Positions 1-10,316 are shown, counted from the first letter of the stretch. The stretch is DNA of 64,000 nucleotides from DT-110 sp030148525 (GCA_965227445.1 OZ245751.1:4836001-4900000); one strand, 5' to 3'. Notes: generated from the sequence alone by a model not told the origin. Program-made: numbers and translations.

Positions 1-201
1 GATTGGAAATACATAGCTCCCGTCTCAGGGGATCAGCCCGATTGGCTGGCCAACAAGGACGTAGAAACCGGACTTCAGAAAGTACCACAACTGTACCATT
101 TGTCCGAAGACCAGGGAGAAGAAAACAACCTGGCCGGGGATTTTCCCGAACGGGTAGCGGATATGGCAAATAGTCTGCAGGCTATCCATAATCGCAATTG
201 A
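1..201 (+). CDS. Sulfatase, C-terminal fragment (cut by window edge)
   Basis: An open frame runs in from the left edge and ends at TGA 199-201, giving 66 residues. It has the typical tail of a type I (formylglycine) sulfatase: DWKYI followed by an acidic PQLYHLSEDQGEENNLA stretch and a short amphipathic end. The catalytic half lies outside the window. Two further sulfatases follow on the same strand after a lipoprotein aldose epimerase, so it probably belongs to a sulfated-glycan degradation operon. The substrate cannot be told from this fragment. Confidence 0.8.
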   Translation, partial: DWKYIAPVSGDQPDWLANKDVETGLQKVPQLYHLSEDQGEENNLAGDFPERVADMANSLQAIHNRN

Positions 202-414
202 CCGATATACATCCCGGCAGGGATCAGTAGGACATACTCAACCTCAAAGGAGGACGGGTATTGCCGTTCGAATGACATCGGTGACACCAATGTCGTTTAG
301 CAGCGGTATATTTTTCACCTGTTTACTACTGGTTTGTATGAATCGTACTGTATTCCAAACAGTACGATCATACAAGCTTATCTGATCACTGCTTACGCAA
401 AAACAGTACTTAAC

Positions 415-1575
415 ATGAATTCACCGGTATCGATTTTGAAAAAACATGGTATTCTTCTCGTAATGGGAATAAGTCTGCTCGTCGGCTGCACTTCCAATCA
501 ACCCGTAGGCAACCTATCTATAGAACCTTTTGGTGAGGTTGATGGACAGGAAGTGAATCTGTATATCATCACCTTCCCCGACCAACTGACCGCTCAGGTA
601 ACGAATTACGGAGGGATTATTACCTCTTTGCAGGTACCCGACCAATCGGGAACATTGGAAGATATTGTCCTCGGATATGACCAACTGGATGGTTATCTGG
701 AAGAAACGCCCTATTTCGGTGCCCTGATCGGGCGTTATGGTAACCGGATCGCCCGCGGCACCTTCGAACTGGAGGGAGCGACCTATAACCTGGCTACCAA
801 TAACGACCTGAACCACCTTCATGGGGGTGATAAGGGATTCGACAAAGTCGTTTGGGACGTAATCGACAACAAGGAAAATGGCGAAGAGATCAGCCTGACC
901 TTACAATACGTGAGCCCCGATGGCGAAGAAGGGTACCCTGGTACACTGACCAGCACGGTTACCTATATATTTTCCCCGGATGCGCTCGATATTACCTACC
1001 GGGCAAAGACCGATAAGACAACGGTAGTAAATCTCACGCAGCACACCTATTTTAATCTTTCGGGAAATGCAGAGGAAGACATTCTAGGGCATGAGCTGCA
1101 ACTTGATGCCCCGGCTTTCCTGCCGGTCGACAGTACCCTGATCCCTACCGGAGAATTGCGGCCGGTAAAGGGTACCCCCTTTGATTTCACCGAAGCTAAG
1201 CCGATCGGACAAGATATTGCCCAGGAAAACCAACAACTCTCATTTGGTCTTGGCTACGATCACTGCTGGGTCCTGAACGGAGGCATCACGGACTCTCCCC
1301 GCCGAATCGGTAGTTTATACCATCCGGAAAGTGGCCGCAAGGTGGAAATCCATACGACCGAACCGGCCATCCAGTTTTATTCGGGCAACTTCCTGGATGG
1401 GTCCATCACCGGAAAAAGAAATACCGTCTACGAAAATCGCTATGGTTTGTGCTTGGAAACGCAGCATTATCCTGATTCACCCAATCAGCCTGATTTTCCC
1501 AGCGTAACCCTGCGTCCCGGCGAAGAATATACATCCCACACCACCTATACTTTTTCCGTTACTGACAAGCGGTAA
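415..1575 (+). CDS. galM: Aldose 1-epimerase, lipoprotein form
   Basis: Mutarotase family enzyme (GalM), which interconverts alpha and beta anomers of aldoses. I start it at ATG 415 rather than the in-frame ATG at 334, because translation from 415 begins with a lipoprotein signal peptide (hydrophobic run ending LLVGC at about residue 24). Family landmarks are HLHGGDKGFDKVVW, LTQHTYFNLSG and the late EPAIQFYSGNFLDG block carrying the expected catalytic-region glutamate; total length of 386 residues fits secreted GalM. Export as a lipoprotein suggests it acts on sugars released in the periplasm or at the surface. It sits 46 bp before two sulfatases and probably shares their transcript. Confidence 0.88.
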   Translation: MNSPVSILKKHGILLVMGISLLVGCTSNQPVGNLSIEPFGEVDGQEVNLYIITFPDQLTAQVTNYGGIITSLQVPDQSGTLEDIVLGYDQLDGYLEETPYFGALIGRYGNRIARGTFELEGATYNLATNNDLNHLHGGDKGFDKVVWDVIDNKENGEEISLTLQYVSPDGEEGYPGTLTSTVTYIFSPDALDITYRAKTDKTTVVNLTQHTYFNLSGNAEEDILGHELQLDAPAFLPVDSTLIPTGELRPVKGTPFDFTEAKPIGQDIAQENQQLSFGLGYDHCWVLNGGITDSPRRIGSLYHPESGRKVEIHTTEPAIQFYSGNFLDGSITGKRNTVYENRYGLCLETQHYPDSPNQPDFPSVTLRPGEEYTSHTTYTFSVTDKR

Positions 1576-1621
1576 CTGGAGGTACCGGATGGGCATCATC
1601 CAATAAACTTAAAATAATTAC

Positions 1622-3259
1622 ATGTACTGCTTTACCGATGTAGACAGGCCTTATCACAGTTTCTTCCTGATTGTTCTTTTCCTTACAAGCAGCATTCTGT
1701 TTGGTTGTCAGCGTGCTTCCTCTGAGGTGGTTCCCACCAACATTATCGTTATGCTGGCCGACGATATGGGCTATTCCGATCTGTCGTGTTTTGGTAGCGA
1801 GGTACCTACCCCACAGATTGATCGACTGGGACAGGAGGGAGCAACGTTCACTCAGTTTTACAATGGAGCCCGCTGCTGTCCGACCCGCGCCAGTCTGCTT
1901 ACGGGGGTTTACCCCCATCAGGCCGGAGTTGGATACATGACCGCCAACTGGGGTGATGGTTCCTACCAGGGACACCTTAATCAGGAAGTGCTAACCATGG
2001 GTGAAGTGATGCAGCGAAATGGATACACGACCTTCCACACTGGTAAATGGCATGTGGGTAATCACCGTAATAACCAAACCCCAAACGCCCGCGGCTTTGA
2101 CCAATCCTGGTGGCGCCAGGGGCGTGTCCATTATTTCGACACATCACCCGGGATGATCTATCTGAATGATAGTACCTGGACCACTGATGATCCCGATTAT
2201 TACCTGACGGATTACACCGCTGATTACGCCATCCGGTTTATGGAACAAGCAGTGGAATCGGGTCAACCATTTTTCGGGTACATTGGCTGGGATGCCTGTC
2301 ACTGGCCATTGCACGCCAAGGAGGAACACATAACCCTTTACCGCGATCAATACCGGAAGGGCTGGGATGTCCTCCGGGAAGAGCGGATATCAGCGCAGCG
2401 CGAACTCGGCTTGCTCGATGACCAGTGGGATTTACCGGGGCGGGATCCGGCCCTTCCTGCCTGGGAGGATATTCCAGCCGACGAGCAGGACGAATGGGTA
2501 GCGAAAATGGCTGCCTATGCCGGCCAGCTGCATTCCCTGAATGACAATATCGGACGCATCACCCAACGGGTGGAAGAATTGGGTATTGCCGATAACACAG
2601 TCATCCTCTTTCTGTTCGACAATGGGGCCTGTGCCGAGGCCATCGGCTGGAATAACCCACATACGCCCGGCACCCCGGAATCATACATCGCCTACCACAT
2701 GCCATGGGCCAATCTGAGTAATACACCATTCCGTTCCTACAAACATTTCTTGTATGAAGGGGGGATTTCCACGCCAATGCTGATGTGGGGCGGTCCGGTA
2801 CCCGAGAAAAAAGTCACGGCTATGGCCCATATCCTGGACATCATGCCCACTGTGGTCGATCTGGCGGGAGGGGAATACCCGACCGACCCCGCTATTCCAC
2901 CAATGGAGGGGCAAAGCCTGGTACCCTTACTTCAGGATGACCAGCAGGAAGTACACGATTGGATGTTCTGGGAGCACGAGGGCAACCGGGCAGTCCGCTA
3001 TGGAAACTGGAAGCTGGTCTCCCGATTTGCCCACGATACGACGTATTTCCAACGCTGGCACTTTCCCGTTGAGGTTCGAAATCAGGAATGGGAGTTGTAC
3101 AACGTCGAGGACGACCGGACCGAACTACACGAGCTCTCGGCTGAGCATCCCGATCTGGTCGCCGAGATGTCGGCTCGCTGGCAGACCTGGGCCAACCGGG
3201 TAGGCGTGATCGAGGAGTTGAAAAGCTACGACGGGAAACGATTAAAAGACAAACACTAA
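1622..3259 (+). CDS. Sulfatase (formylglycine-dependent), lipoprotein
   Basis: Type I sulfatase of 545 residues hydrolysing sulfate esters on a glycan. The N-terminus is a lipoprotein signal (LTSSILFGC, lipid Cys about residue 29). The metal-binding LADDMGYSD lies at residues 45-53. The active-site signature reads CCPTRASLLTG, with the Cys to be converted to formylglycine at residue 85 and Arg89. A middle FLFDNGACAE block supplies further metal ligands. The C-terminal GNWKLVSR and WELYNVEDDRTELHEL segments are family typical. It is followed after 2 bp by another sulfatase, so the two are certainly co-transcribed. Subfamily and substrate need a SulfAtlas-type comparison. Confidence 0.93.
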   Translation: MYCFTDVDRPYHSFFLIVLFLTSSILFGCQRASSEVVPTNIIVMLADDMGYSDLSCFGSEVPTPQIDRLGQEGATFTQFYNGARCCPTRASLLTGVYPHQAGVGYMTANWGDGSYQGHLNQEVLTMGEVMQRNGYTTFHTGKWHVGNHRNNQTPNARGFDQSWWRQGRVHYFDTSPGMIYLNDSTWTTDDPDYYLTDYTADYAIRFMEQAVESGQPFFGYIGWDACHWPLHAKEEHITLYRDQYRKGWDVLREERISAQRELGLLDDQWDLPGRDPALPAWEDIPADEQDEWVAKMAAYAGQLHSLNDNIGRITQRVEELGIADNTVILFLFDNGACAEAIGWNNPHTPGTPESYIAYHMPWANLSNTPFRSYKHFLYEGGISTPMLMWGGPVPEKKVTAMAHILDIMPTVVDLAGGEYPTDPAIPPMEGQSLVPLLQDDQQEVHDWMFWEHEGNRAVRYGNWKLVSRFAHDTTYFQRWHFPVEVRNQEWELYNVEDDRTELHELSAEHPDLVAEMSARWQTWANRVGVIEELKSYDGKRLKDKH

Positions 3260-3261
3260 TA

Positions 3262-4710
3262 ATGCAGGTATTTAGCCTTCCGGCAAAAAACATACAGCTA
3301 CTCTTTCTGGGAATCCTTTTCCTGACTGGCGGTTGCCAGCAGGAAATCACTCGGCGGGGCACACCCAATATCCTTTTCATTTTTGTGGATGATATGGGCT
3401 ACGGTGATTTGGGGTGTTACGGAAATGATGCGGTAAGCACACCAAATATTGATCGGTTGGCCAGCGAGGGGATTCGGTTGTCGCAATTCTATGTCAACTC
3501 GCCCATCTGTTCCCCCTCGCGTACGGCAGTAATTACCGGACAAAATCCATCCCGCTGGGGGATCACTTCTTTCATCGATACCCGTGCCAATAATCAGCGA
3601 TGGGGTATGGCTAACTACCTCGACACCCTGGCACCTGCCTTCCCAAGGCAGTTGAAGGAGGCCGGGTACTACACGGCACATATTGGCAAGTGGCACCTGG
3701 GTGGAGGGCGCGATATAGGAGAAGCCCCACTGATAACCGAATACGGATTCAACGAATCCATCACTCAGTTCGAAGGGTTGGGTCCACGCTATTTGGCGAC
3801 CTTTGAAACACTCGATCGATTCCCAACCGGAAGGCGCAAGCTGGAGGAGTGGTCGGCCGAATTGGGCCGTGGGAAAGTAAAGTGGGCCGAAAGAGATGCC
3901 TTCACGCGCATCTTTGTGGACCATACGCTGGAGGCGATTGACCGGGCACAGGCGGAGAAAAAACCCTTTTATGTACAACTCTGGCCCGATGCCATTCACA
4001 CCCCGCTGGAACCACCGGAGGACTTGCGGGGTGACCTTACGACCCGCGACCGCTTCCTGGGGGTCATGCAGGAAATGGACCACCAGTTTGGGCGTTTGTT
4101 CGAGCGCATCCGGCAGGACCCCGACCTGGCCGAAAACACCCTCATCGTACTCACCAGTGATAATGGCCCGGACCGGGCGGTCAATAAAGCAGGTCATCTA
4201 CGCGGGTACAAAACCAATTTGTACGAAGGAGGCATCCGGGAACCATTCATCGCCTGGTGGCCGGCACAAATCCCCTCCTCACTCGAAGGAAGTATTGATT
4301 CGGTATCCGTCATGGCAGCCATTGATCTGGCGCCTACCTTTTTGGCAGCAGCCGGAATAGGCACCGATCAACAGCATAAGTACGATGGAAGGAGTATGCT
4401 TCCCGTTTTGCAGGGGCAGCGTATAGCGGAACGGAACGCTCCGCTTTACTGGATCCGCCCCCCGGACCGTCCCGGCTACGATGGGGATAATGATCCGGAC
4501 CTGGGGATGCGACAGGGTGATTATAAATTATTAATGGATGTTGATGGCTCCAATCGCCAATTATATTATTTACCTACAGATCCGGGTGAATCAAAAAACC
4601 TGGCCGAAAAACAACCTGAAAAGGCCGATGCTCTGAGTAACCTATTGCAGGCCTGGTACCATGACTATCCTCACCAAATAGACACCGCTCTTTATCAAAA
4701 GGGGTTATGA
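3262..4710 (+). CDS. Sulfatase (formylglycine-dependent), lipoprotein
   Basis: Second intact sulfatase, 482 residues. Lipoprotein signal ends LTGGC (Cys25). NILFIFVDDMGYGD gives the N-terminal metal ligands. The canonical CSPSRTAVITG signature puts the formylglycine cysteine at residue 83 and Arg at 87. HIGKWHLGG and TSDNGPDRA follow in the expected order. It begins 2 bp after the preceding sulfatase stop. The two differ in motif spacing and in the middle region, so they probably attack different sulfate positions of one polysaccharide. That division of labour is inferred, not visible. Confidence 0.93.
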   Translation: MQVFSLPAKNIQLLFLGILFLTGGCQQEITRRGTPNILFIFVDDMGYGDLGCYGNDAVSTPNIDRLASEGIRLSQFYVNSPICSPSRTAVITGQNPSRWGITSFIDTRANNQRWGMANYLDTLAPAFPRQLKEAGYYTAHIGKWHLGGGRDIGEAPLITEYGFNESITQFEGLGPRYLATFETLDRFPTGRRKLEEWSAELGRGKVKWAERDAFTRIFVDHTLEAIDRAQAEKKPFYVQLWPDAIHTPLEPPEDLRGDLTTRDRFLGVMQEMDHQFGRLFERIRQDPDLAENTLIVLTSDNGPDRAVNKAGHLRGYKTNLYEGGIREPFIAWWPAQIPSSLEGSIDSVSVMAAIDLAPTFLAAAGIGTDQQHKYDGRSMLPVLQGQRIAERNAPLYWIRPPDRPGYDGDNDPDLGMRQGDYKLLMDVDGSNRQLYYLPTDPGESKNLAEKQPEKADALSNLLQAWYHDYPHQIDTALYQKGL

Positions 4711-4844
4711 ATTAATGCTATTCCCCACAACTGATGGATAAGCTAAAAGAGATAGACCCGTCCCATTTTGATCTGCTGGTCGAATAGAAGTAATCCCGGC
4801 AGTGCGCTACCGGATCATTATAATCCGGGCTGGCCTGCCTTTCC

Positions 4845-5702
4845 CTATTCCAGCCGAAAACGCTCCGTCCGCACCGCACTGGCACTAAAAAAGCCCAGGG
4901 CTCCCTGACTGACGTTCCCCCGGGGATTAGCCGGCGTGCCGGCAAACAGCGATTCCCGCCATTCTGTCTCCAGGAATACGCCCCGCAGATAATCGTAGTA
5001 TGCCGCCGACAGGCTAAACCGCTTTTGGGTTACCCACCGCCCCGGACGGAAGCCGTAGAAATGGGCATCTTCGAAATTCATCAGTCCGCTCACCTCGATG
5101 TTCGTATGGGTGAAAAAAGTGAACCGGGTGTCGCCCGGGGGCAGGATGACCTGTCCCACCTGCTGACCGTAATAGGGTTCTTCCACCGGCGGTGCGGTTG
5201 ATGTGTCGGCGCGGTGCACCGTTAATTGCCACTGGTTGGGATGGGCAAATCCGAATTGATGTCTCCGGTATTCGAACTGGCGAAAGCCAAGCTCGGAGGT
5301 GAAGGTGACCGGCTCAAAAGCATCCGGAACAGCGCCCATCGAATCCGTGGCCGTATAGGTAGTGCCCTGCCACCGAATGGTCAGGGTGTAAGTCCGCCCC
5401 GGAACACCCTGCAGACTATCGGTCAGGTAGCGGCCGGGCTCGGTTTCGGTATAATAACTCGTCTGTTGCCCGTCACTCAGGTAAACCACCGCATCCGTTG
5501 CCGGTGCGTAGTCGCCATTTTGGTCGTAATTGCCGCTTATCGTCAACCGCAGCTCGTGTCGCCGCCACTCGTTTGTGATTTGACCGTCCACCACCAGTTG
5601 GGGTGGTAATTTGGATGGCCCCAGGTCGACTATTTCCTGGCAGGATTGGCCCAGCAGGAACAATAGGATCAGCAGGCCGTAGATTGATTGGTTATTCGTC
5701 AT
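4845..5702 (-). CDS. DUF4249 lipoprotein, partner of TonB receptor
   Basis: 285-residue lipoprotein (signal LLILLFLLGQSC, Cys21) matching DUF4249: PPQLVVDGQITNE start, Ig-like strands with VYLSDGQ, and a late TQKRFSLSAAYYDYL block. In Bacteroidota these proteins are encoded directly after a TonB-dependent receptor and are thought to be its surface lid or substrate-binding partner, analogous to SusD; the transported substrate is unknown. It begins 3 bp after the receptor stop on the minus strand and closes the sigma/FecR/receptor/DUF4249 cluster. It faces the sulfatase operon convergently, with 134 bp between. Confidence 0.85.
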   Translation of the reverse strand: MTNNQSIYGLLILLFLLGQSCQEIVDLGPSKLPPQLVVDGQITNEWRRHELRLTISGNYDQNGDYAPATDAVVYLSDGQQTSYYTETEPGRYLTDSLQGVPGRTYTLTIRWQGTTYTATDSMGAVPDAFEPVTFTSELGFRQFEYRRHQFGFAHPNQWQLTVHRADTSTAPPVEEPYYGQQVGQVILPPGDTRFTFFTHTNIEVSGLMNFEDAHFYGFRPGRWVTQKRFSLSAAYYDYLRGVFLETEWRESLFAGTPANPRGNVSQGALGFFSASAVRTERFRLE

Positions 5703-5705
5703 AAT

Positions 5706-8285
5706 CTAAAAGCTAAAGTTGTACGAAACAGAAGGCACTATACCGAACAGGAAGGTCTTATACGCTGCCACATCAGTTGGATCGGGCACATTGCCCGTAG
5801 TGGGCTCCCGGTATGGCAGCACATCAATGGAAAATGGATTTTTACGGAAGTAGGCATTCTGAACCGAAAAGACCCAATACGATTCATTCTTTTGATATTG
5901 CCGGTCTTTACGCCTCAAAGTAGCCGACAGATCCAGCCGATGGTAGTCGGGCAGACGCTGACCGTTCCGGCCACGGTATATAGGGATGACCGTATCCTCG
6001 TGCCGGTATCCGCCCTCCGGCAGGTTGACGGCTTTACCCGAAGCGTATTGCCAATTGGCAGCCAGGGACCAACGCGGTGACAATTCGTACTGCAGGGTCA
6101 GACCGGCCTCGTGCGGCAGGTCGAAGTAGGCCGGATATTCGAGGCCACCGTTAATCCCCTGGATGGACCGCAGGGTACGAGAGTAGGTGTAATTCACCTG
6201 TCCGGTAAAACGGCCCGTCGTTTTTTGTAAGAGTACCTCCAGCCCGTAAGCACGTCCTTTACCAAACCGCATCTCTCTTTCCAGGTAGGGGTTTTGGAGT
6301 AGCCGGGCGTGATCCACAAAATCGACCTGGTTATCCAGCCATTTATAATAGGCTTCCACCGAGAAGGAAAGGCCACGCTCTGCCTCCTCCCGGTAATAAC
6401 CCACACTAATTTGGTCAGCCCGTTGCACCGGGATCGACGGGCTGGTCGCTACCCAAATATAAAAGGCACTAAAAGGACTGGAGGAATTACGCAACTCCTG
6501 CAGGTGTTGTACGGTACGACTATAGCTGGCCTTCAAAGCATTTTTAGCATTTAGCTGGTAGCTAAGACTAAAGCGAGGTACTACATCCCAGGTAGTATGA
6601 TCCCAACCACCCACAGATGAAGAATCCACCGGCTGTCCTTCGTCGTCGTATTGGAACACCACATTTTTGTCCGGGTTGCCGTACATGACCAGGCGTAGGC
6701 CATAGGCGAGGGATACTTTTGGCGAAAGCTCCCACTCGTGACCGGCGTAGATGGCAGACTCTAAGCCACGTTGGTTTCCGACACCGGGAAGGCGTCCCTC
6801 CGTCTCGCTGCCGGGGTCGATGCGGTGCAGGATAGCATTGGCACCAAATTTGAATCGACTCTGTGGATTCTGGTACCAGGTGACATCCGCCTTGGCGTTC
6901 AGGTCGGTAACATTAGTGCGCCAGTTGAACGTAGACTGCCCCTCGATCAAATGATCGATGTAGTAATTGTATTGACTGTAGATCAGGCTAAAATTAGCGA
7001 ACATATCCTCCGAAAACAGGTGATTCCAGCGGAGGGTAGCCGTACCATTTCCCCAGGTGTTTTCGTATTTGTCGAAAAAGCGAAAGGCATCGCGGCCATA
7101 GTAGCCCGACAGGAATAGGTGGTTGTTCTCGTTCATCCGGACGTTTACCTTCCCGTTCAGATCGTAAAAGTGCAGTTTATTACCCCCGTTGTCCGGCAGC
7201 AATTTCAGGAACAGGTCGGGATAGGTGCGGCGGGCCGACACCATAAAGGAGGTGGACTCACTCAGCGGACCATCCAGCAGGATGCGACTGGCCAGGGTAC
7301 CCACGCTGCCCTCTGCCCCCAGACGTTCCCGGTTCCCTTCGCGCATCCGCAGATCCAATACCGAAGACAGTCGCCCGCCGTACTGAACCGGGATATTGCC
7401 TTTGTACAATTCGGCATGGCGCACCGCATCGGTATTGAAAACCGAGAAGAAGCCCAATAAATGACTGGGATTATAGATCGGCGCTTCGTCGAGTAAGATC
7501 AGGTTCTGGTCCAGGTTACCGCCCCGCACGTACATACCCGAAGATCCCTCTCCCACCGATTTGACGCCCGGCAATAACTGAACCATTTTCAGTACATCCG
7601 GCTCACCACCAATGGCAGGCAGGTTTTTCCATTCCTGGACGGCGATCCGGTGAGCACCCATTTGTGTCTGCCGGCTAAAGGGGGTTTCGAGATGGCCCAC
7701 AACCACCACCTCGTCGAGCTCGTTTTCCAAACCTTTCAGGTCAATAGAAATGCGCTGGTCCGACCGAAGTGCTACACCGACTTCCTCCGGTTCGTAACCA
7801 AGATAGGAGCTGTACACCCGGTAGCTACCCTGTGGCAGGGTAAGTGAGAAATATCCGTACGCATTCGTGACGGCGCCCGTATTTGACTGGTCTGCAATAT
7901 GAACGGTTGCACCGACCAGCGCTTCCCCGGACTCTGCATCCCGCACGTACCCGCTCAGGGAAAACGTGGAGGCTTCTTCAGGTTCACCGGCTCGCAGATG
8001 AATTCGCCGGCCGACCACTTCCATATGTAGTGTTTGCCTACGGAATACCGCTTGCAGGGCAGCGGCTACGGTTTGTGGATTCTTCGTCAGAGTGACGGTA
8101 CCCCCCGGCTCCGGCAGCAGCGAGGAGGCATAAACTACCCGAACGGAAGCCGCCTGCTCAATCACCCGCAGAGCTTCCCTGGCGGGCAGCTCCCGGATAT
8201 CCACCTCGATCTTCTGCTCCAGAATATCAGATTGGGCAATGCTCCAGATCGGGCAACATAACAATAGCAATAACAGTCGGTACAT
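5706..8285 (-). CDS. TonB-dependent receptor with STN and carboxypeptidase-like N-domains
   Basis: 859-residue outer-membrane receptor. After a signal peptide (ends WSIAQ) come an STN secretin/TonB short domain (about 25-95), a CarboxypepD_reg fold (about 112-195, SGYVRDAESGEALVGATV), a plug with LPGVKSVGEGSSGMYVRGG (about 205-330), and a beta-barrel ending in the aromatic VSYNFSF. The STN domain is the part known in FecA-type transducers to signal to a FecR anti-sigma, and a FecR and an ECF sigma gene lie immediately upstream. The system is therefore probably substrate-induced by signalling from the receptor. Cargo unknown. Confidence 0.92.
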   Translation of the reverse strand: MYRLLLLLLCCPIWSIAQSDILEQKIEVDIRELPAREALRVIEQAASVRVVYASSLLPEPGGTVTLTKNPQTVAAALQAVFRRQTLHMEVVGRRIHLRAGEPEEASTFSLSGYVRDAESGEALVGATVHIADQSNTGAVTNAYGYFSLTLPQGSYRVYSSYLGYEPEEVGVALRSDQRISIDLKGLENELDEVVVVGHLETPFSRQTQMGAHRIAVQEWKNLPAIGGEPDVLKMVQLLPGVKSVGEGSSGMYVRGGNLDQNLILLDEAPIYNPSHLLGFFSVFNTDAVRHAELYKGNIPVQYGGRLSSVLDLRMREGNRERLGAEGSVGTLASRILLDGPLSESTSFMVSARRTYPDLFLKLLPDNGGNKLHFYDLNGKVNVRMNENNHLFLSGYYGRDAFRFFDKYENTWGNGTATLRWNHLFSEDMFANFSLIYSQYNYYIDHLIEGQSTFNWRTNVTDLNAKADVTWYQNPQSRFKFGANAILHRIDPGSETEGRLPGVGNQRGLESAIYAGHEWELSPKVSLAYGLRLVMYGNPDKNVVFQYDDEGQPVDSSSVGGWDHTTWDVVPRFSLSYQLNAKNALKASYSRTVQHLQELRNSSSPFSAFYIWVATSPSIPVQRADQISVGYYREEAERGLSFSVEAYYKWLDNQVDFVDHARLLQNPYLEREMRFGKGRAYGLEVLLQKTTGRFTGQVNYTYSRTLRSIQGINGGLEYPAYFDLPHEAGLTLQYELSPRWSLAANWQYASGKAVNLPEGGYRHEDTVIPIYRGRNGQRLPDYHRLDLSATLRRKDRQYQKNESYWVFSVQNAYFRKNPFSIDVLPYREPTTGNVPDPTDVAAYKTFLFGIVPSVSYNFSF

Positions 8286-8430
8286 GGTACGTAATTCAGA
8301 GAATCCAGGAATGACCGCTGGAATTCTGGTTAAATTAAATTAGTATTAGGTAGAGCGTAGAGGGTATTTAGCTTTCTTTAAATACTACATTTTTATCAAG
8401 GCTACCTTCATCATGCTTCCGCAAAAAATA

Positions 8431-9402
8431 TCATTTATTATTAGTGGCGCATCCGGTTCCATCCAATCGAATAGTATTTCCTTCGCGATCTATTTCCAGA
8501 TCAAATACTAAAGCGATCGATTGCAATATCACGTCGAGCTCTTCCTCCTCGTAGCTGGCATTCAGGCGGCAGTTTGCCAACGCCGGGCGCACCAGTTTAA
8601 TGTCCGTATCGTACGCCCGGGAAAGGATACTGGCTACCTTCGGCAAGGGCACATCATCGAACTGAAAAACCATCGTTTTCCAGGCCAGGGCATTAATACC
8701 AGCCCCTTCGCGAACGAATAACTCCTCCGCTGTCTTAACAAATACTGCTCCCTGATCTTTTTCCAGGATCACGCGGTCATCCGCTGCGGTCAAACTAGCG
8801 AAGGACACCTTGCCCGAATACACCTGTATCCAACTGCGCAGACTATCCGGGTAGGCCATGATCGAAAAGGATGTCCCCAGCACTTCCGTCACCGTCGAGC
8901 CCGTCTCAATCCGGAAAGGCTGATCCTCCCGTCGGGTTACCTCGAAGTATGCTTCCCCTTCCAGCTCGACCCGTCGCTCTGCACGGGCAAATCGACGCGG
9001 AAAGCGAACGGCCGATTCCCGGTTGAGCCATACATCGGTTCCATCGGGAAGCGCTACCTCCATGGGGCCTTCTCCCGACAAATTGCGGACCTCCTCCATC
9101 GAGGTACTGTACAGTTTCATCCAGGTCAGGCCGCCAATTACCAGAATAGCCACCGCCGCGGCCACCCGTAGCCACCGCATACGCTTTATCCTGGCTTCGG
9201 GCCGGATCGCCGAACGGACGCGCTCCCAGGCCCGATCCACATCGACTCCTTCCGGCTCCACCCGGCCGACCTCCCAAACCTTCCGGATACGTCCCAAACG
9301 GCGGGCATTATCCGGTGAAGCCCGTAGCCAGGCTTCTACCTTTTTGGCTTCTTCCGAAGTCAGGTTTCCGTTCAGGTATTCGATTAAAACTTCGTTGTCC
9401 AT
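8431..9402 (-). CDS. FecR-type anti-sigma regulator
   Basis: 323-residue inner-membrane regulator. It has a cytosolic N-terminal part (1-75, EYLNGNLTSEEAKKVEAWL), one transmembrane helix at about 76-95, a periplasmic FecR domain (about 108-205, GEGPMEVALPDGTDVWLN) and a C-terminal DUF4974-like domain (about 245-310, FDDVPLPKVASILSRAY). In this family the periplasmic part senses the STN domain of the partner receptor and the cytosolic part holds or activates the sigma factor. It lies between the sigma gene (65 bp upstream) and the receptor (145 bp downstream). Confidence 0.93.
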   Translation of the reverse strand: MDNEVLIEYLNGNLTSEEAKKVEAWLRASPDNARRLGRIRKVWEVGRVEPEGVDVDRAWERVRSAIRPEARIKRMRWLRVAAAVAILVIGGLTWMKLYSTSMEEVRNLSGEGPMEVALPDGTDVWLNRESAVRFPRRFARAERRVELEGEAYFEVTRREDQPFRIETGSTVTEVLGTSFSIMAYPDSLRSWIQVYSGKVSFASLTAADDRVILEKDQGAVFVKTAEELFVREGAGINALAWKTMVFQFDDVPLPKVASILSRAYDTDIKLVRPALANCRLNASYEEEELDVILQSIALVFDLEIDREGNTIRLDGTGCATNNK

Positions 9403-9467
9403 GTTGGATGGCTTCTATTGTGGAGACTGGAATTTTTCCCGTAAGGGGGAAAGAGAAACTGTTTTTT

Positions 9468-10076
9468 TCAAAAAAAATCGAACGAACTTATCCAGGAAGG
9501 ACAACCCAAACGACTTAATACACTGACCCACAACAGGGTGTCCCAGTGATTCCCCAGAAATTGGCGCAGTTTTTTCAGGGCAATCTGTATTTGTGATTTG
9601 ACGGTCTCCCGGGAAACATCCAGCTCCCGGGCGATCTCTCCGTAGGACATGCCCATTTCCCGGCTCAATTGGAAGATGATCCGGCATTTTTCCGGTAGCT
9701 CGTTGATACCATGGCGGATCAGCTGCTGCAACTCGGCTTCCTCCTGGTGGGAAGCCGGGGGGATTGCAGCATCGAAAGCAGAATCCAGCGGTAAATCAGC
9801 CGATGAACGGGCCATCCGGCTTTTCAAATACGTGAAAGATCGGTTGCGAATGGCGGTGAACAAATACGCTTTGGGAGAGGAGGGGACAACCAGTTTCCGT
9901 CGGTTCTCCCAGAGATGAACGAATAAATCCTGGACTAATTCTTCGGCCACCTCCCGGGTACCGACAATCCGCAATGCCTGTCGATAGATGTCCTGGTAAT
10001 AATGTCGGAAGACGGATTCGAAGGCAGAGAGGTCTCCCCTTTTAACAGCCCGGAATTGATCCTGGATATCCTCCAT
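9468..10076 (-). CDS. ECF-type RNA polymerase sigma factor (FecI-like)
   Basis: 202-residue sigma-70 family protein of the extracytoplasmic-function class. Region 2 spans about 8-75 (FRHYYQDIYRQALRIVG, EELVQDLFVHLWENR). Region 4 spans about 125-175 and carries the helix-turn-helix MSYGEIARELDVSRETVKSQI. First gene of the minus-strand cluster sigma, FecR, TonB receptor, DUF4249, which it probably transcribes. The C-terminal 25 residues after the HTH are hydrophobic and not part of the family core. Confidence 0.93.
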   Translation of the reverse strand: MEDIQDQFRAVKRGDLSAFESVFRHYYQDIYRQALRIVGTREVAEELVQDLFVHLWENRRKLVVPSSPKAYLFTAIRNRSFTYLKSRMARSSADLPLDSAFDAAIPPASHQEEAELQQLIRHGINELPEKCRIIFQLSREMGMSYGEIARELDVSRETVKSQIQIALKKLRQFLGNHWDTLLWVSVLSRLGCPSWISSFDFF

Positions 10077-10316
10077 GCAGTTTTTTTTTGCGCAGAAATA
10101 TACCCGAAAAACCTAGCCGCCGCCCGCTCAAATAGACCAACGGAGCGATCATAGCTACAGATCGGATGGTATCCCCTCGTACTGAGAAGTTGCCCTTTTC
10201 CTGTTTCACAAAGATGCCGGTACCAGGCTATTCTTATCCTGACAACAAACAAACAGCCCCCCGTCCTTTTCTATAAGAGGCCAGCCTACACGTCTGGCAA
10301 TAATGCCCAAACAATT

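Noticed and set aside
3298..4197. 299-codon minus-strand frame inside the second sulfatase
   Set aside because: Antisense shadow of a gene with clear CSPSR and metal-binding motifs; no signal or domain in the reverse translation.
4810..4828. CCGGAT/ATCCGG hairpin between the sulfatase and DUF4249 genes as a shared terminator
   Set aside because: Only 6 bp of stem, no T-run on either strand.
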